Origin: Trema orientale | Lineage: Eukaryota > Streptophyta > Magnoliopsida > Rosales > Cannabaceae | Direction: 5' to 3' | Assembly: GCA_002914845.1 (NCBI GenBank) | Contig: JXTC01000101.1 | Coordinates: 750,217 to 814,216, forward strand | Length of the DNA: 64,000 nt | Shown: positions 35,567-47,105 of the stretch, in pieces | Layout of the letters: each line of letters begins with the position of its first letter | Position numbering within the stretch: position 1 is the stretch's first letter | The notes under the pieces: model-generated | Told to the model about the DNA's origin: nothing | What the model saw: only the letters and a program-made list of their open reading frames with translations | The model's database searches: none | Position numbers and translations under genes: made by a program

Positions 35567-36887
35567 TATTAGAAAATGGGTTAAAGAAATGGGTTAAGAC
35601 TCTGGGCTTGTCTTGGATTTGGAAGCCCATGTATATTGTAAAGTCCAATTTTGTGTTATAGAACCCATTTTTATGAACTATTTTGAAGCTAAAAATTGAG
35701 TGGGACCCACATCTTATTGATGAAAAGTCTTGGTGAATTTTTGTTCTCCTCTGCGAGAACATCAATTTCGTATATTCACACACTCAAAATGGTGCACGGA
35801 TGAATGAGAAATTATTGCTCAAAAGTGTACCAATGAAATGGAAAAATGAACGAAAAATATTGGAATCTCACATTGGTGGGAAATGCATAGTGCAAGTGGT
35901 TTATATAGAACCTTGTTTTGTGGTGGTGGTAAGAATAACTACCATAGATGCTATCTCAGACACGTGCAGGGCGGGTGTAAATTTTCGAGCTTGGGCCTGA
36001 ATTTGCATGGGCTCGTGTGCACCTGTACCTACGAACACGAATGCCGGGTCAAAACTTGGACCATAGTAAGCCTAACTTTTTGTTGCGGCCCAATACATTT
36101 TTTCTTTCTTTTTAACCATTTTGCTACTTCAAAATGTAGCATGTGTGAAACTGCCAAGCCATAAAACTAGGAAAAACGTTTTGGACATTGCTTAATACTA
36201 AAACTGCCATGATAAACGTTTTAACGTTTTTGTTAATGGCTGCCAAGTGTAACAGCCATGTTAATTGGCCAAAAAAAACGTTTGTAATAGCTATACTTAT
36301 GGCTAAAAAATGTTTTTAGATTAATAGAAATATTTTCTGATTTTGCTAATAAGTCCTCCCTTGGAGACTATAAAAGGAGACCTCCTTCTCCTCATTCTAC
36401 ATCATCCAAACCGAGAGCCTCCTTTTCTCTCTAGCTTTTTCTCTAGTTTTTTCCTTTCTGCTGCTTAGAGTTTTCAGTTTCTAGCTATAATTATTTGAGT
36501 GTCTAGGAAATTTTATAGCTAGAATTCGTAGTGTTTTGGAGTTCATAGCAATCTAGTTCGAAGAGTGGATGTGTTGGTATTTCACCTGCTGCTCATTGTC
36601 ATTATATCTTGGGAAACTGACGCTAGCTAAATCCTCAAGCATTCTAGTGGAGGGAGCGAATCAGTTTTAAGGACTCTGTGTTGAACACAGGCCTCGGCAG
36701 TTAACTGTCTTTTGTTTTTACAGGAATACTTAATTTGAAGTATTATTGTAATTCTGCACAAGTTTTGGAGCATAACAACTTTTGGTAACTTTAATTTTGT
36801 TTTAAAGTTTATTAGAAACACTTGTAACCTTATATATTGCATGTTATTATTTGTAACCTTATATATTGCATGTTATTATTTCCTACA
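35567..36887 (+). repeat. 3' LTR of the copia element
   Basis: Matches the 5' LTR along its whole length and ends TTTCCTACA. Its first bases are TATTAG instead of TGTTGG, so the terminal TG is lost by mutation. A short tandem duplication near its 3' end (the TTATATATTGCATGTTATTA block occurs twice) accounts for part of its extra length. Confidence 0.92.
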
Positions 36888-36892
36888 TAAGA

Positions 36893-37998
36893 AGAGGTTG
36901 CTAGATCCATCTTAGTGAGAGAAGAATTATTAGTGTCACTTACAACTTCCGTAGGCATCATCAAACTTGGAAGCCAAAAAAAAAAAAGTTGATTTGGAAG
37001 AAACCTTTTCCGTAGATTGCAATAGTCAATACTAAGCCCAATAGAATCCTTGTCAAGTTAGTCTTCAATATCATTCAAAGCAACAAAATTCACTAGAGCT
37101 CTCAAAACAAGAATTTTCTCAAAATATGTTTTCCAAGTGAAAAGAATAATCAAGATCATCTCTTTGAATCTGCAACTCTTGACATTTTTCTCTTCGTCAC
37201 AAACGTCTTTCCTTTCTTTTGTTAGCTAATAGCCAACGTATAGTCGGAAAAGTAAAACTGTGCATGCATGAGATGGTCATTCAGGACAAAATATAAAGAC
37301 TATATATATGGACCCTTTGGTCTTTAGGGTTACGTGAATATTATAATATATATTGGTAAAGACCTTTAATTTGAGCCGAGTCTTTGGCTTGTAAATTGGT
37401 TGGTCGATCGAGAGGTCAAAGCAAAAAAGGCAGTGAAAGGGTAGAAAGAAAATTACAAGTGATGAGAGAATGTGGGATATGAGTTGGCAGCAAGAACCTA
37501 GCTAGGAGTACATGAGGAAGAAAAAGATGGATTTGTGATTTGGAAAGAAAAATCGAGGGTGGCAAAGGGGTGCCCACGAATTTGAATATTGCTGCTGTCT
37601 GGGTTTCTTTGGTCTAAATAATTATATTACTTTTTCACCCCACTTCCACCATTAATCATTCGCATTTTACAATTAAAGTGCCAGCACATGCATTGTGGAG
37701 CCAATGCCATCCAAATTATAAGACAAATTATATCTATACTTGCATTAGTCTATCATTAGCTACTAACCAATCGTAAGACAAAATATCGTACTAATTAATT
37801 ACTATCCATACCCAAAAAAAAATTCCTTAAAATTGTAAACCATAGTAAAAGATGAAAAGGTAATAATCCATACCCAAAAAAAAATTCCTTAAAATTGTAA
37901 ACCATAGTAAAAGATGAAAAGGTAATAAACTGAGAAAAACTAAAAGTGATAATTTCCTAATAAATCCCATTAAAATGGTAGGCAATCTAATTTTCACC
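36893..37998. other. Gene-free DNA between the copia element and the Mutator-like element
   Basis: No coding frame is supportable. It contains AT-rich sequence and a 62-bp tandem duplication at its right end. Confidence 0.55.
37804..37927. repeat. 62-bp tandem duplication, two copies
   Basis: The unit ATCCATACCCAAAAAAAAAT and 42 further bases starts at 37804 and repeats at 37866 with essentially no change, so the duplication is young. It lies 80 bases left of the Mutator-like element. Confidence 0.9.
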
Positions 37999-38456
37999 AT
38001 AATAATTGAGAAATTGACGCTGCTAGTTCATTTTTTTAATAAGTTGACTTTTTTAATTCATTTTTTAAAAATGACTTTTTTAGTGCAAAAAAATGACTTT
38101 TTTAGTCTCTTTTGGAGAGAGAAAAAAATCATCATTCCAAAATTACCATTTTGTTATGGTACGCTTTGTTACTGGTAGTCACAAATTTGTGACTGATAGT
38201 CACATTTTATTTCACATTATTATGAATATTGTGAATTTTCAAGACATGTACTGTGTCATAATTTTGTGACTAATTGTCACAATATTTTTGTTACTGTTTG
38301 TCATAATTTTGTGCCTATCTTTTTTTTTTAACATATTGGATAACAATGTGCCTATCTTACAAAAGCAAAATATGTTTTCACATTGGATAACAATGACTTT
38401 ATGACATTTTTCTAAAACAAACTGATTTTATAATAAAACTATGTCATTGTATTTAT

Positions 38457-38850
38457 TAATAGCTGTGGAAACCAATAAAGTCCCAAATGTCAACCTTTAT
38501 CACTCAAATTAGTAGTAACAATGTGTGACTTTAGGCCATACAATTGCTGATAGTAATTAAGATATGTGACTTTAAGTCACAAAAGTTGTGACAATCACAT
38601 ATTTTGTGACTACTTTAAATAACTTAGTAGTTTATGAAAATATCTAACAATACCCTAAACTCATGGGAAATCATTTTTTCACTTGAAAAAATATGCTTGT
38701 TGTGTTCTTCCAAAAAAAAAGAAAGAAAAAGAAGAAGATTAGTAGTGTATGACTGTAGGTCACAAAATTCGTGACAACCATAGATTTTTCACAGTTCTAA
38801 AAAAAACATGATCTGATTTGTGACTATAAGTCACACAATTTGTGACTATA
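38457..38850. repeat. Internal direct repeat of the Mutator-like element, copy 1
   Basis: Runs from AATAAAGTCCCAAATGTCAA to the TGTGACTATAAGTCAC block. It corresponds in order to copy 2 at about 39188-39565 with scattered substitutions and small indels. Confidence 0.75.
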
Positions 38851-39187
38851 ACATTCCAAAAGTTTCTAGAAACTAGAAACACTGGGTAAAAAAATCGTTA
38901 CCAATGATTTGGAAAGCATAGAAACAGTCCTTCGCCTTCGACCCTGTCTCCAACCTCGGTCATGTTTCGGGGCAAGTTTTATGTCTAAAATGCATGGGAG
39001 GCACGAGATGAGGAGGAGGCGCAAGATAAAGAAGAAACCGTAGATCTGGAGTCACCATTTTTTCTTGTGCATTTTTGAAGACTTATGCATTGTCATAATT
39101 TTGTGACTGATTGTCATAATTTTTATAACACATTTTCCGAGTATAATTTTATTAATAATTTTTTTGTTATATTACTCACAATTTTAT

Positions 39188-39565
39188 TAATAAAGTCCCA
39201 AATGTCAACTTTTATCATTCAAATTAGTAGTAACAATGTGTGACTTTGGGCTACACAATTTCTGATAGTAATCAAGATATGTGACTTTAAGTCACAAAGG
39301 TTATGACAATCACATATTTTGTGACTACTTTCAACAACTTAGTACCTTATAACAATATCTAACAATGACCTAAACTCATAGAAAATCAATTTTTCACGTG
39401 AAAAAACATGCATGTTGTGTGCTTCCAAAAGAAGAATAAGAAGAAGAAGATTAGTAGTGTGTGACTGTAGGTCACAAAATTCGTGAAAACCATAGATTTT
39501 TCACAGTTAAAAGAAAAAAAAAAAGATCTGATCTGTGACTGTAAGTCGTAAAATTTGTGACAACT
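39188..39565. repeat. Internal direct repeat of the Mutator-like element, copy 2
   Basis: Same order of blocks as 38457-38850: the AAAGTCCCAAATGTCAAC start, GTGACTTTAAGTCACAAA, a CTAACAATGACCTAAACTCA block, a GAAGAAGAAGATTAGTAGTG block and the final TGTGACTGTAAGTC. Confidence 0.75.
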
Positions 39566-39639
39566 ATACATTCTTTAATAAATCCAAATTGCATCTCTCC
39601 ACAAAATCCAGAAATAAAAATTAAGTTCTTGAATACCTG

Positions 39640-40150
39640 CAAGGTGTAAACCCCAGGACAAACGAGTGTGAATGGTCCATTGCAAGACCACTCTTCTATA
39701 TCATCTTCCTCTTCAAGTTCATCGTAACCTCCACTACCAAGAAGCCGTCGTCGTCGTCATCCTCGTCACGTCTATGCCGAGTCAGTAGATGCTTGTTTGC
39801 GAGCAAAACTCGCCAACGTCGAAGTCGGTCATCGGTGACCCGATTCTCTCGAATGCGTTGAAGATCTTCCGATCGTTATGGTTGTGGACCAGCAGCGACT
39901 CAGGGGCGACATCACAGCTCGGGTTGTCGTCGTCGAGGAAGATGAAGCTCCGGTCGGCGCACTAGATCTATAGGCCATCGAAGCCGGCCAACGAGGTGTC
40001 AACTCAGAGGTTCTCGTCGCGCTTCCAAATCTTATAGGTGTCGGCCAAGAGAGGGTGTAGTTGGTGACGAGGGAAAGGAGGGCGATGGTAGTATACGTCG
40101 TAGTCGGCATCTCCAGGAGGCAGCGGCTCATGGGAAGGTCTAAATTGAAA
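39640..40150 (-). pseudogene. GC-rich, protein-like passenger fragment in the Mutator-like element
   Basis: This segment is markedly richer in G and C (CGTCGTCGT runs, GCCGGCC) than the element around it. On the minus strand one frame reads protein-like stretches, such as YDVYYHRPPFPRHQLHPLL, LADTYKIWKRDENL and KIFNAFERIGSPMTDFDVG, interrupted by three stops. The 118-codon open frame on the same strand is a different frame and looks like a shadow. I do not recognise the family. It may be a captured piece of a host gene, as in Pack-MULEs. Confidence 0.4.
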
Positions 40151-40319
40151 AAATGCGAAAAGGAAAACAAAATGAGGTCAAACACTTTGACAGGTACAAA
40201 GGGTATTTTGGACTTTTTAACTCATGGGAAGAACTAGAAATGTCATTCTGAAAAAAAAGTGGTAAAAAAGTCATTTATTTACAAAATAAGAGTACCCACG
40301 TCAATTTCCCATAATAATT

Positions 40320-41472
40320 ACGTGGTACATTGATTGGTTTGGGCTTTTAGTTGGATTTTTGGTCTATAAAGAACGAGTAGGATTGTATCTTAACTATTAA
40401 GGCACATTTTTGGTCAACATAAGTCATGAGTGAAATTTATGTGGTCTGGTTAGATCTATCAAATGTGTCATATTGACGCAATATGGTTGTCCCAAAAGTA
40501 AAAGGATAAATTTTGATTTTTTTTATATGGTAAAATTTCAAAATAAAAAATAAAAAAACCGGTTTAAATTTTTAAAAAAATATATATAGATTAGTTTAGA
40601 AAAATGTCACTTTTTAAAATATTAAGAAAGATGCCACTTTTTACCAATTATTGACCAGTTATCTCAATTAATTTGATTAAACCTAACTGTTACCTCTAGT
40701 ATCATTGGAAAATACCAATTTTGAAAAAAAATTGTAAATATTGTTGAAAAATGGTGTTTTCTAAATAAATTTTTAGAAAATGATATTTTTCTAAATAAAT
40801 CCAAAAGCTTTCAAATAACCTAAAACCATTTGAAATTTTTCAATTTTTTCGACTTTTGTTCTGAATTTTTATAAGAAACCAAGTAAAAAATCACTGGTCC
40901 GACTTAAACCCATTAGACGTGATATAATATACCATGTCATGTCAGCCCACATGTTTAGACGTGACAATCCATTTGGGTCAAAATTGGCCTATTTAATTTG
41001 ACAACTTTAACTCTAAAGTCATTCTATAAATATTTTCTCAAAATTATTTAAGTATAATCGAAGACAAATTATAAAATTGTAGTGAACTTTTTGTATTAGA
41101 GTTGAGCTAGTATAAGGAAAATGAAAAACAATAAAAAAAATTAAAAATATTATCAGATAGAAAAATAATAAAGAGTTATATATAAAATTATATGTATGAC
41201 ATGATGACATAGCTTCTGTGTTGTGCCGTGCTTAAGTCATATTGTGTTATACTGTGAATCCTATTTATATAAGTAAATCCCCTATTTATTAGTTTTTATG
41301 CATCTATACTAATCAAGTAAGCTTCCTTATTCTTGGGGTTTGTGCCAAGTTTCTGGAAGAATTCAATGTAACACAAGTTCTCTACTTATTCACCCCAGTT
41401 TGAGAATATGCTTGATCATGAGTAAGGTAATGTACAATGTACCTCAACTTTGTCGAAACTCTTCGAGAAGTT
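40320..41472. other. Gene-free AT-rich DNA
   Basis: No supportable gene. Rich in A/T homopolymers. A few near-repeated phrases (ATGCCACTTTTTACC, GTCACTTTTTAAAA) suggest old repeat remnants, but no element boundaries could be set. Confidence 0.5.
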
Positions 41473-43058
41473 TGTTAAAATTATGCCCAAATAGTATTTA
41501 TTATCAATGGATATTTATTGAATATTTTAGGTATTTAATAAAGTGATATTTCATGCATAGTATTTGTAATAATATTTTGATTATTGGCATAATAGTAAAT
41601 ATCAAAAGGTTCTATGATTTATTTATTAGAGAAATATTTTAATAAAGTTGTTTATTAAAGTTAAGACATAGTTTATCTAAGTAAATCAAATAAGATTGTT
41701 CACAACTAATAAGAAAAGCTGAACACTTTTCTTGGATCGTGTTGCAAGACTACTTTGTGCATTTATAATGTGTCTTAATCTATATTGGTATGACCATATG
41801 CAAAAAGTCTTGGTGTGTAATATTGAACAAGGACCATGTGAAATATGTTCTTATAATAAGTGTTATTGACAAGAACATATTCTCACAAACTTGATAATTA
41901 ACGCATGCATTTCTTAATCCCGAAATAAGTGATGAACCTGTGTTCATAACTTGTATTATTTGAGATATTAAAAGGAATAGATTAAGAAATTGATGAACTA
42001 GATCCTACTATTTTGGTAATGCATTATGTGCATTGAGAACATATGCTTATAGATATAAAATCCACAGCTTTATTATACAGAGAAGTGAATACTGTATTAA
42101 GGAGCTATAGGAGCTTGAATGATTTAAACCTTAGCTAAGTAATTCATAAAATTAGTTCTTTTATTAATTGAAGACGTTCTGTAAGTCTGGTCATCCATTA
42201 GATATAGTCTTGTATCAAGGAATTGAAAGATATAATTAGAGGGGTGAAATGATAATTTTATCTTGCTCCAATTATCGATATTCATGTGGAGATACACATA
42301 TAAATATTAATTATCTAATGGATATAATTCTAATTATAAAGTATCTTGTGATAGTTATTTAATTCAAGGCTGCAGTTTAGGCCTTTAATAGAATAAATCC
42401 ATAACTAATAGTACAACTACACTTGTATTAAGAATTAATTAGAACTGAATCTTTGTCTGCCAAAACTTCAATTAAATAGGTCTATTTGAGTCCACAACCT
42501 ATACCAATATCTTGGGCTGCATTAGATTAGCCAAATTAGGCTCGAAAGATTATATGGGTAGTTACACAAAAAGGAAGAAAATGCTGAATGGGAAGGTAGG
42601 ATTTTGGAGCCCACCTAGTCTACTTCTTATAGTAGAATTCGGCTAGCTCACACCCTAGGGTCTGAAATTTCTCTTTAGGGAGGAGCCTTCTCCCTTCACC
42701 CCCCAATTTGTTGGTACACTTCAGTTTCTACTGAATTATTTTATTTGGCAGCTGCATAGAAAACTTAGAGAAAAGTGAGAGAAAGAAATTCTTAGAGCCA
42801 CTATTAGCATTGGAGTTATTGGATTCTCACTTGGAGGTTGATCAAGATCAAGGTGTCCACACACCTCTACAATTTTCAAACTTGGTGCTCAGAAAGAAAA
42901 ACTCACTGGTTGAGTTACGATCCTCTTTTTATATATTTAGACCATAATAAAGATCATAAAAGGTTTTATGAAAATCTATAATCTAGGAAAAAAATTTATT
43001 TTCCACGTTTCTGCTCATTTTTTATTTTGTCACGTTTTTTTATAAATTATAACCAACA
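41473..43058. mobile_element. Possible solo LTR
   Basis: A block of about 1.6 kb that could begin TGTTAAAATTATGCCC and end ATAACCAACA, the TG...CA style of plant copia LTRs. It has an AT-rich first half and a more GC-rich second half (about 42500-42850) like a U3/R/U5 arrangement. The five bases outside each end (AAGTT and ATGCT) agree at only three positions, so a target duplication is not proven, and no second LTR or internal region is present. Tentative. Confidence 0.33.
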
Positions 43059-43520
43059 ATGCTTAGGGCTTACGGGTTATGAAAATGATGTGTAACATTA
43101 ACTTTTATGCCTTACCAAAAATTGAGAGAATGTAGTAGTGGTTCTTATTGTTTTGTTCCTAGTTCTCGGAATAAAGTAGCCCACCCACTTGCCAAGTTGT
43201 CTTTTGTTTTCGAGCGAAGTCTATTTGTTTTCATGAAAATTCTTGATTGTATTGCTACTTTAATATAAGATAACATATCACATAAATAAAATTTATAGAT
43301 TTGATCTCAAAAAAGAAAAAAAAAAAAAAAAACTTACTAACGGACTTTTCTACTTGTGAATTTTTCGCTATCTTGATTGTTGTCTTTCACTTGTAAGTTT
43401 GCTTGTATTCTTTTATTTGTGAAATCTTTTTTTTTTTTTTTTGCATTTTAATTTTCTCATTAAATAATAAACATGATAGTTGAGTTTTAATCAATATTTA
43501 TGAAATCGTCATTTTCTTAA

Positions 43521-44049
43521 GGGATAATCCCAAAAACACCAATTCTATTATGATTAAATATAATGTTTAAGGTTTTATTCTCATAACACCTAAAAACATC
43601 CCCTCTATTTTTCAAAATAGGAAAAAATGTATACCCTAAAACTCTTTTGGTTAAACTTGAAATATGAAATATCTAAAATACCCTTGTATATGTGTCAAAA
43701 ATCTATTACCAAATACTCCACATTATCTAATTAATTTTATTATTTAAAAACAAAAACAATATCACATTATTTTTCCATATTATAGAAAAATGTTGGTCAT
43801 GATTTTTTTTTCAATAAATTTGTAGATTATTATTTTTTAAATAAATCAGTCAAGAGTTATTTGGATATCAATATTTTAAGGGTATTAATGTTATTTTGAA
43901 AATAATTTAATCAATAATTTGAAAAAGAGAAGAAGGGTTATTTTTTTACTGTTTTAGAAATTATATGGAATACTTAATTGGATTTTATAAGAACAAAAGG
44001 TCAAATGTGGTATTTAGTTAAACATATGGGGGTATTTTTGAGATTATTC
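43521..44049. mobile_element. Mutator-type MITE
   Basis: A 529-bp noncoding element. The left end GGGATAATCCCAAAAACACC and the right end (reverse complement GAATAATCTCAAAAATACC) are imperfect inverted repeats. TTTTCTTAA on the left (43512-43520) and TTTTCCTTAA on the right (44050-44059) look like a slightly diverged 9-10-bp target duplication. Confidence 0.6.
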
Positions 44050-44945
44050 TTTTCCTTAATGAGTTCGGGAGATTATATTTACACCTCTAAGTGACATAAA
44101 GGTATTCACTTTAGTAGCCAAAAAACTAAATTAGATTAAAAAAATGCATCTAAATTTACAAAATTGAAAGTACTCACTAGCTACATCCTCTTCCTTAACA
44201 CAATCTTTTAAGTTTTTCTTTTTTTTTTTATTTTTTTATTTTTTAAACTTCCTCTCTCACACTATCACATATTTATTCCTTTCACACTTCTCTATACTTT
44301 TGTTGTTTCTTCTTTTTGCCTTCAAGGTATTTCTTTTGTTTTCTTGAGAAAAAATTGGTTACTTATCTTCATTTTTACATCTCTTTATTCATACAAAAGC
44401 ATCTCCAATTCAAAACTCTGTCATCAAGAAACGAAGTTACAATCAAGTATGTTTTGAATTTTATTCTGTCTTCCCCCTAAAATAATTACTTATTTAATTG
44501 ATGGTTTTGTATATTCATTTTCATTACTAACTAGTATGAATTGTTTTTCCGCTTTTATGTTTAAATCTATTTTAGGTTACAGATAATTTTAAAACTTTGA
44601 ATCGAAGTTAACTCATCATGTAATTATATATATACTAATAATATTTTGTTTGTTTTTTAAACTTGAAATGAATATGGGTTTTCTTCTAACTGGGAGATGA
44701 AGAAAATACTTAAGATCATTCTAATTGATTTGATTTTAGTTGGTTTCGTGTTCTAACTTGTGATTTTTTTTTTTTGTTGAAAAAAATAGGGAAAATAAGG
44801 AAAATTAACAATGCTCAAGTTTGTTGTTGCAGTGGATTCATCTAATTTATAACAGCTCTCTCTTTTGAAAAAAAAAAAAAGTATTTATTTATTTATTTAT
44901 TTCACATGTTTGCGTTATGTATGTATGTGGGGTCATAGAAGATTT

Positions 44946-45318
44946 TAGGCTTTGTTTCATCAGAGGAATGAGCGGAAGGATGAAGGGATTTGTAGAGAGA
45001 AGAGTAGATCTTCATTTGTTTGGTGGGAGGGAGAGGAGGAGTGGAGGGGGCAAGTCTTTCTCTGGGCCCACAAAATCTTATCCTTTGAACTTTAACAAGA
45101 TCGGAAAGAAATGAAGAAAAAAAGATGAATTAATATATATACTATTTAAAATGATTATTTAAATAATTAAAAAATAGATATTACAGTAATTTGATGAATA
45201 AATATTATTAATCATTTTTAGCAAACAAATTATCACTCTTCTCTCTCTCATTTATATTCTCCATCCTTCCTTAATTCCCCATCTTCCTATTTTCTCTCAC
45301 TCCTACCAAACATAGCCT
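44946..45318. mobile_element. Possible MITE with short inverted ends
   Basis: The left end AGGCTTTGTTT and the right end (reverse complement AGGCTATGTTTGG) are inverted. Subterminal GGAAGGATG and GAGAGAAGAG words also recur in inverted orientation. No convincing target duplication is seen. The 65-codon frame starting inside it resembles nothing known. Confidence 0.28.
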
Positions 45319-46959
45319 TTGTAAGCACACCAGGTGCTAAATTTGCGTGAATTATATTTCTCTTAATTGAAGAAGAAATGCGAGTGGTGAGTCTTCGTGC
45401 CTTTTTCACTCACACATGTTCCGATTAAATAGTACACCTAACCCTGTATTAGTTGAAGTCAATGGCAATTAAAGTAAAACAAACAGGGCAACCAGAAGAG
45501 GAAATTGCGGTTACCAGAGTGTTATATTGATGATAATACAGTAGTGTTATATTTGATGATTATACAGTAGTACCGTAGGAGAAACGTAAGCAAGAGAAGA
45601 GTGCTTAATGCTTATGCTTTTAGGTTTGACGATCAATTTCTTGGTAATTGTCTTGCCTTGCGGTACACTCCTCTCCCTGTACTCAATAGTACCATATCAT
45701 ATATATTATAGTTTATATATATATATACTCTTTCTTTTTTATGATAGAATTAGCCGTATTAATATTATTATTATATTTGTAATATTGAGGAATAGATTAG
45801 GATGATAGAGGTTAGACTCAAGAGGATACATGTGTATCAATGTGTGCGTGTGTGCGTCAAAAAGGCGTTGCGTAATTTTTTTTTTTTTTTTAAAAAGGCG
45901 TTGCGTAATATTGCGTTTTAGACTTTGATTTATTTGTGTAAAATTAACTCTTTTGCCCTTTTTCGTGCGGTGGGTCCCAGTCCCACTCTGGCTATTTTCT
46001 TCTCTACTTTTAAATTATAATTCTCTGTTTTATTTTGTTTTGTGTTTTCATGGGGTGTAATATTTATTAACTCTAATATAATAATAGTAACGAGTAGGGA
46101 GTAGGGAGTAGGGAGGAAGCTGTCCGGAAATCAGCCCGTTTTCTTTGCGAGGATTCCGCTGTTTTCTATCGAAATAATTAGATACCTAAAAGGTTTTTAT
46201 ATATTGTAATATGTATTTGACACATAAAGGTTGTTTTTTTCTTTTGAATTTTGCATTCAGAAGGAGACAAAATCGCTTGCTCTTCTTTTTGGTTTGCTAA
46301 TGTATATTATTTAAATAAAAATTTAATCCAAATAGTCCAGCAAAAAAAAAAATACATGCAATACAAACAAAAGAAAATCATTATCGTCAATGATGCTGCA
46401 TATATAAAATATGAGTATGATATGAAACATCATTAGTAAATATGTCAATTATGATATGATATGATATGATGATTGAGGATAAATAAAAATGATATGATGA
46501 TGGGATTGGGACATTGGAATGGAGGGTGTAATCGTAAATAAACAAGCGAAAGAGGTACAAAAGTGCGAATCTCAGGGGGCGAGGATGCGCTCGTGTGCAA
46601 AGCATTTTGGCATACTGACAAAATGGGAAATGCATCCTCACTCTCCTACACGCTCATCGACCTTCCCATAAAATACTCAAAAATCGAAAGACAAACAAAC
46701 AAAAACAGATACAACATTACACATTCATAGGAATAGGGCTTTTTTCAATATATATCATCTATTTCTACCCCAAAAAAAAAAAAAAGAACAGCCAAATACG
46801 ATTTTATAACACATATAAGATGTCATATCATATTATTTACAGTCCACGCCACGCCACGCTCTCCTATGTCCCGCGCCCCGCGCCCTTTCTCTATTTTCAT
46901 TTTCTTTACATTATTTGTCTCTTTCTATGTGTTCATTTTTCCCTATGAATATGAAACAT

Positions 46960-47105
46960 GAACATTGAGAAACTACTAACTAGTCCTTTTTTCCTCTCTC
47001 GAACATTGAGAAACTACTAACTAGTCCTTTTTTCCTCTACTAACTAGTCCTTTTTTCCTCTCTCGAACATTGAGAACCTACTAACTAGTCCTTTTTTCCT
47101 CTCTC
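46960..47105. repeat. 41-bp tandem array, three copies and a partial one
   Basis: The unit GAACATTGAGAAACTACTAA, continuing CTAGTCCTTTTTTCCTCTCTC, starts at 46960, 47001 and 47065. A partial copy (CTACTAACTAGTCC...) lies between the last two. It sits about 2 kb upstream of the receptor kinase ATG. Confidence 0.9.

Larger units (their letters stand above)
29279..36887 (+). mobile_element. Decayed Ty1-copia LTR retrotransposon
   Basis: Full-length but inactive element in plus orientation. The two LTRs (29279-30581 and 35567-36887) are flanked by a perfect 5-bp target duplication TAAGA (29274-29278 and 36888-36892). The internal order gag, protease, integrase, reverse transcriptase, RNase H is diagnostic of copia rather than gypsy. 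All domains carry stops or frameshifts. A purine-rich tract TGGGGGAT ends just before the 3' LTR. No good primer-binding site was found after the 5' LTR. About 600 bases of noncoding sequence lie between pol and the 3' LTR. Over a 345-base stretch of the LTR starts I counted about 25 differences (about 7%), mostly transitions, so the insertion is not recent. Confidence 0.92.
38008..40310. mobile_element. Non-autonomous Mutator-like element (Pack-MULE candidate)
   Basis: A perfect 9-bp direct repeat ATAATAATT flanks the element (37999-38007 and 40311-40319), the hallmark target duplication of Mutator-like elements. The ends are inverted: left GAGAAATTGACG, right (reverse complement) GGGAAATTGACG, with further subterminal similarity built from AAATGACTTTTTTA words. 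The interior holds a paired direct repeat of about 390 bases (about 38457-38850 and 39188-39565), many TGTGAC/GTCACA dyads, and a GC-rich segment (about 39640-40150) unlike its surroundings. No transposase is encoded, so it would need help in trans. Confidence 0.82.

Noticed and set aside
44917..45114. 65-codon plus-strand frame
   Set aside because: It falls in a MITE-like inverted repeat and shows no protein family. Its GA-rich composition explains it.
46390..46402. AATGATGCTGCAT resembling the end of miR172
   Set aside because: Only the last dozen bases fit. No hairpin or star sequence is visible.
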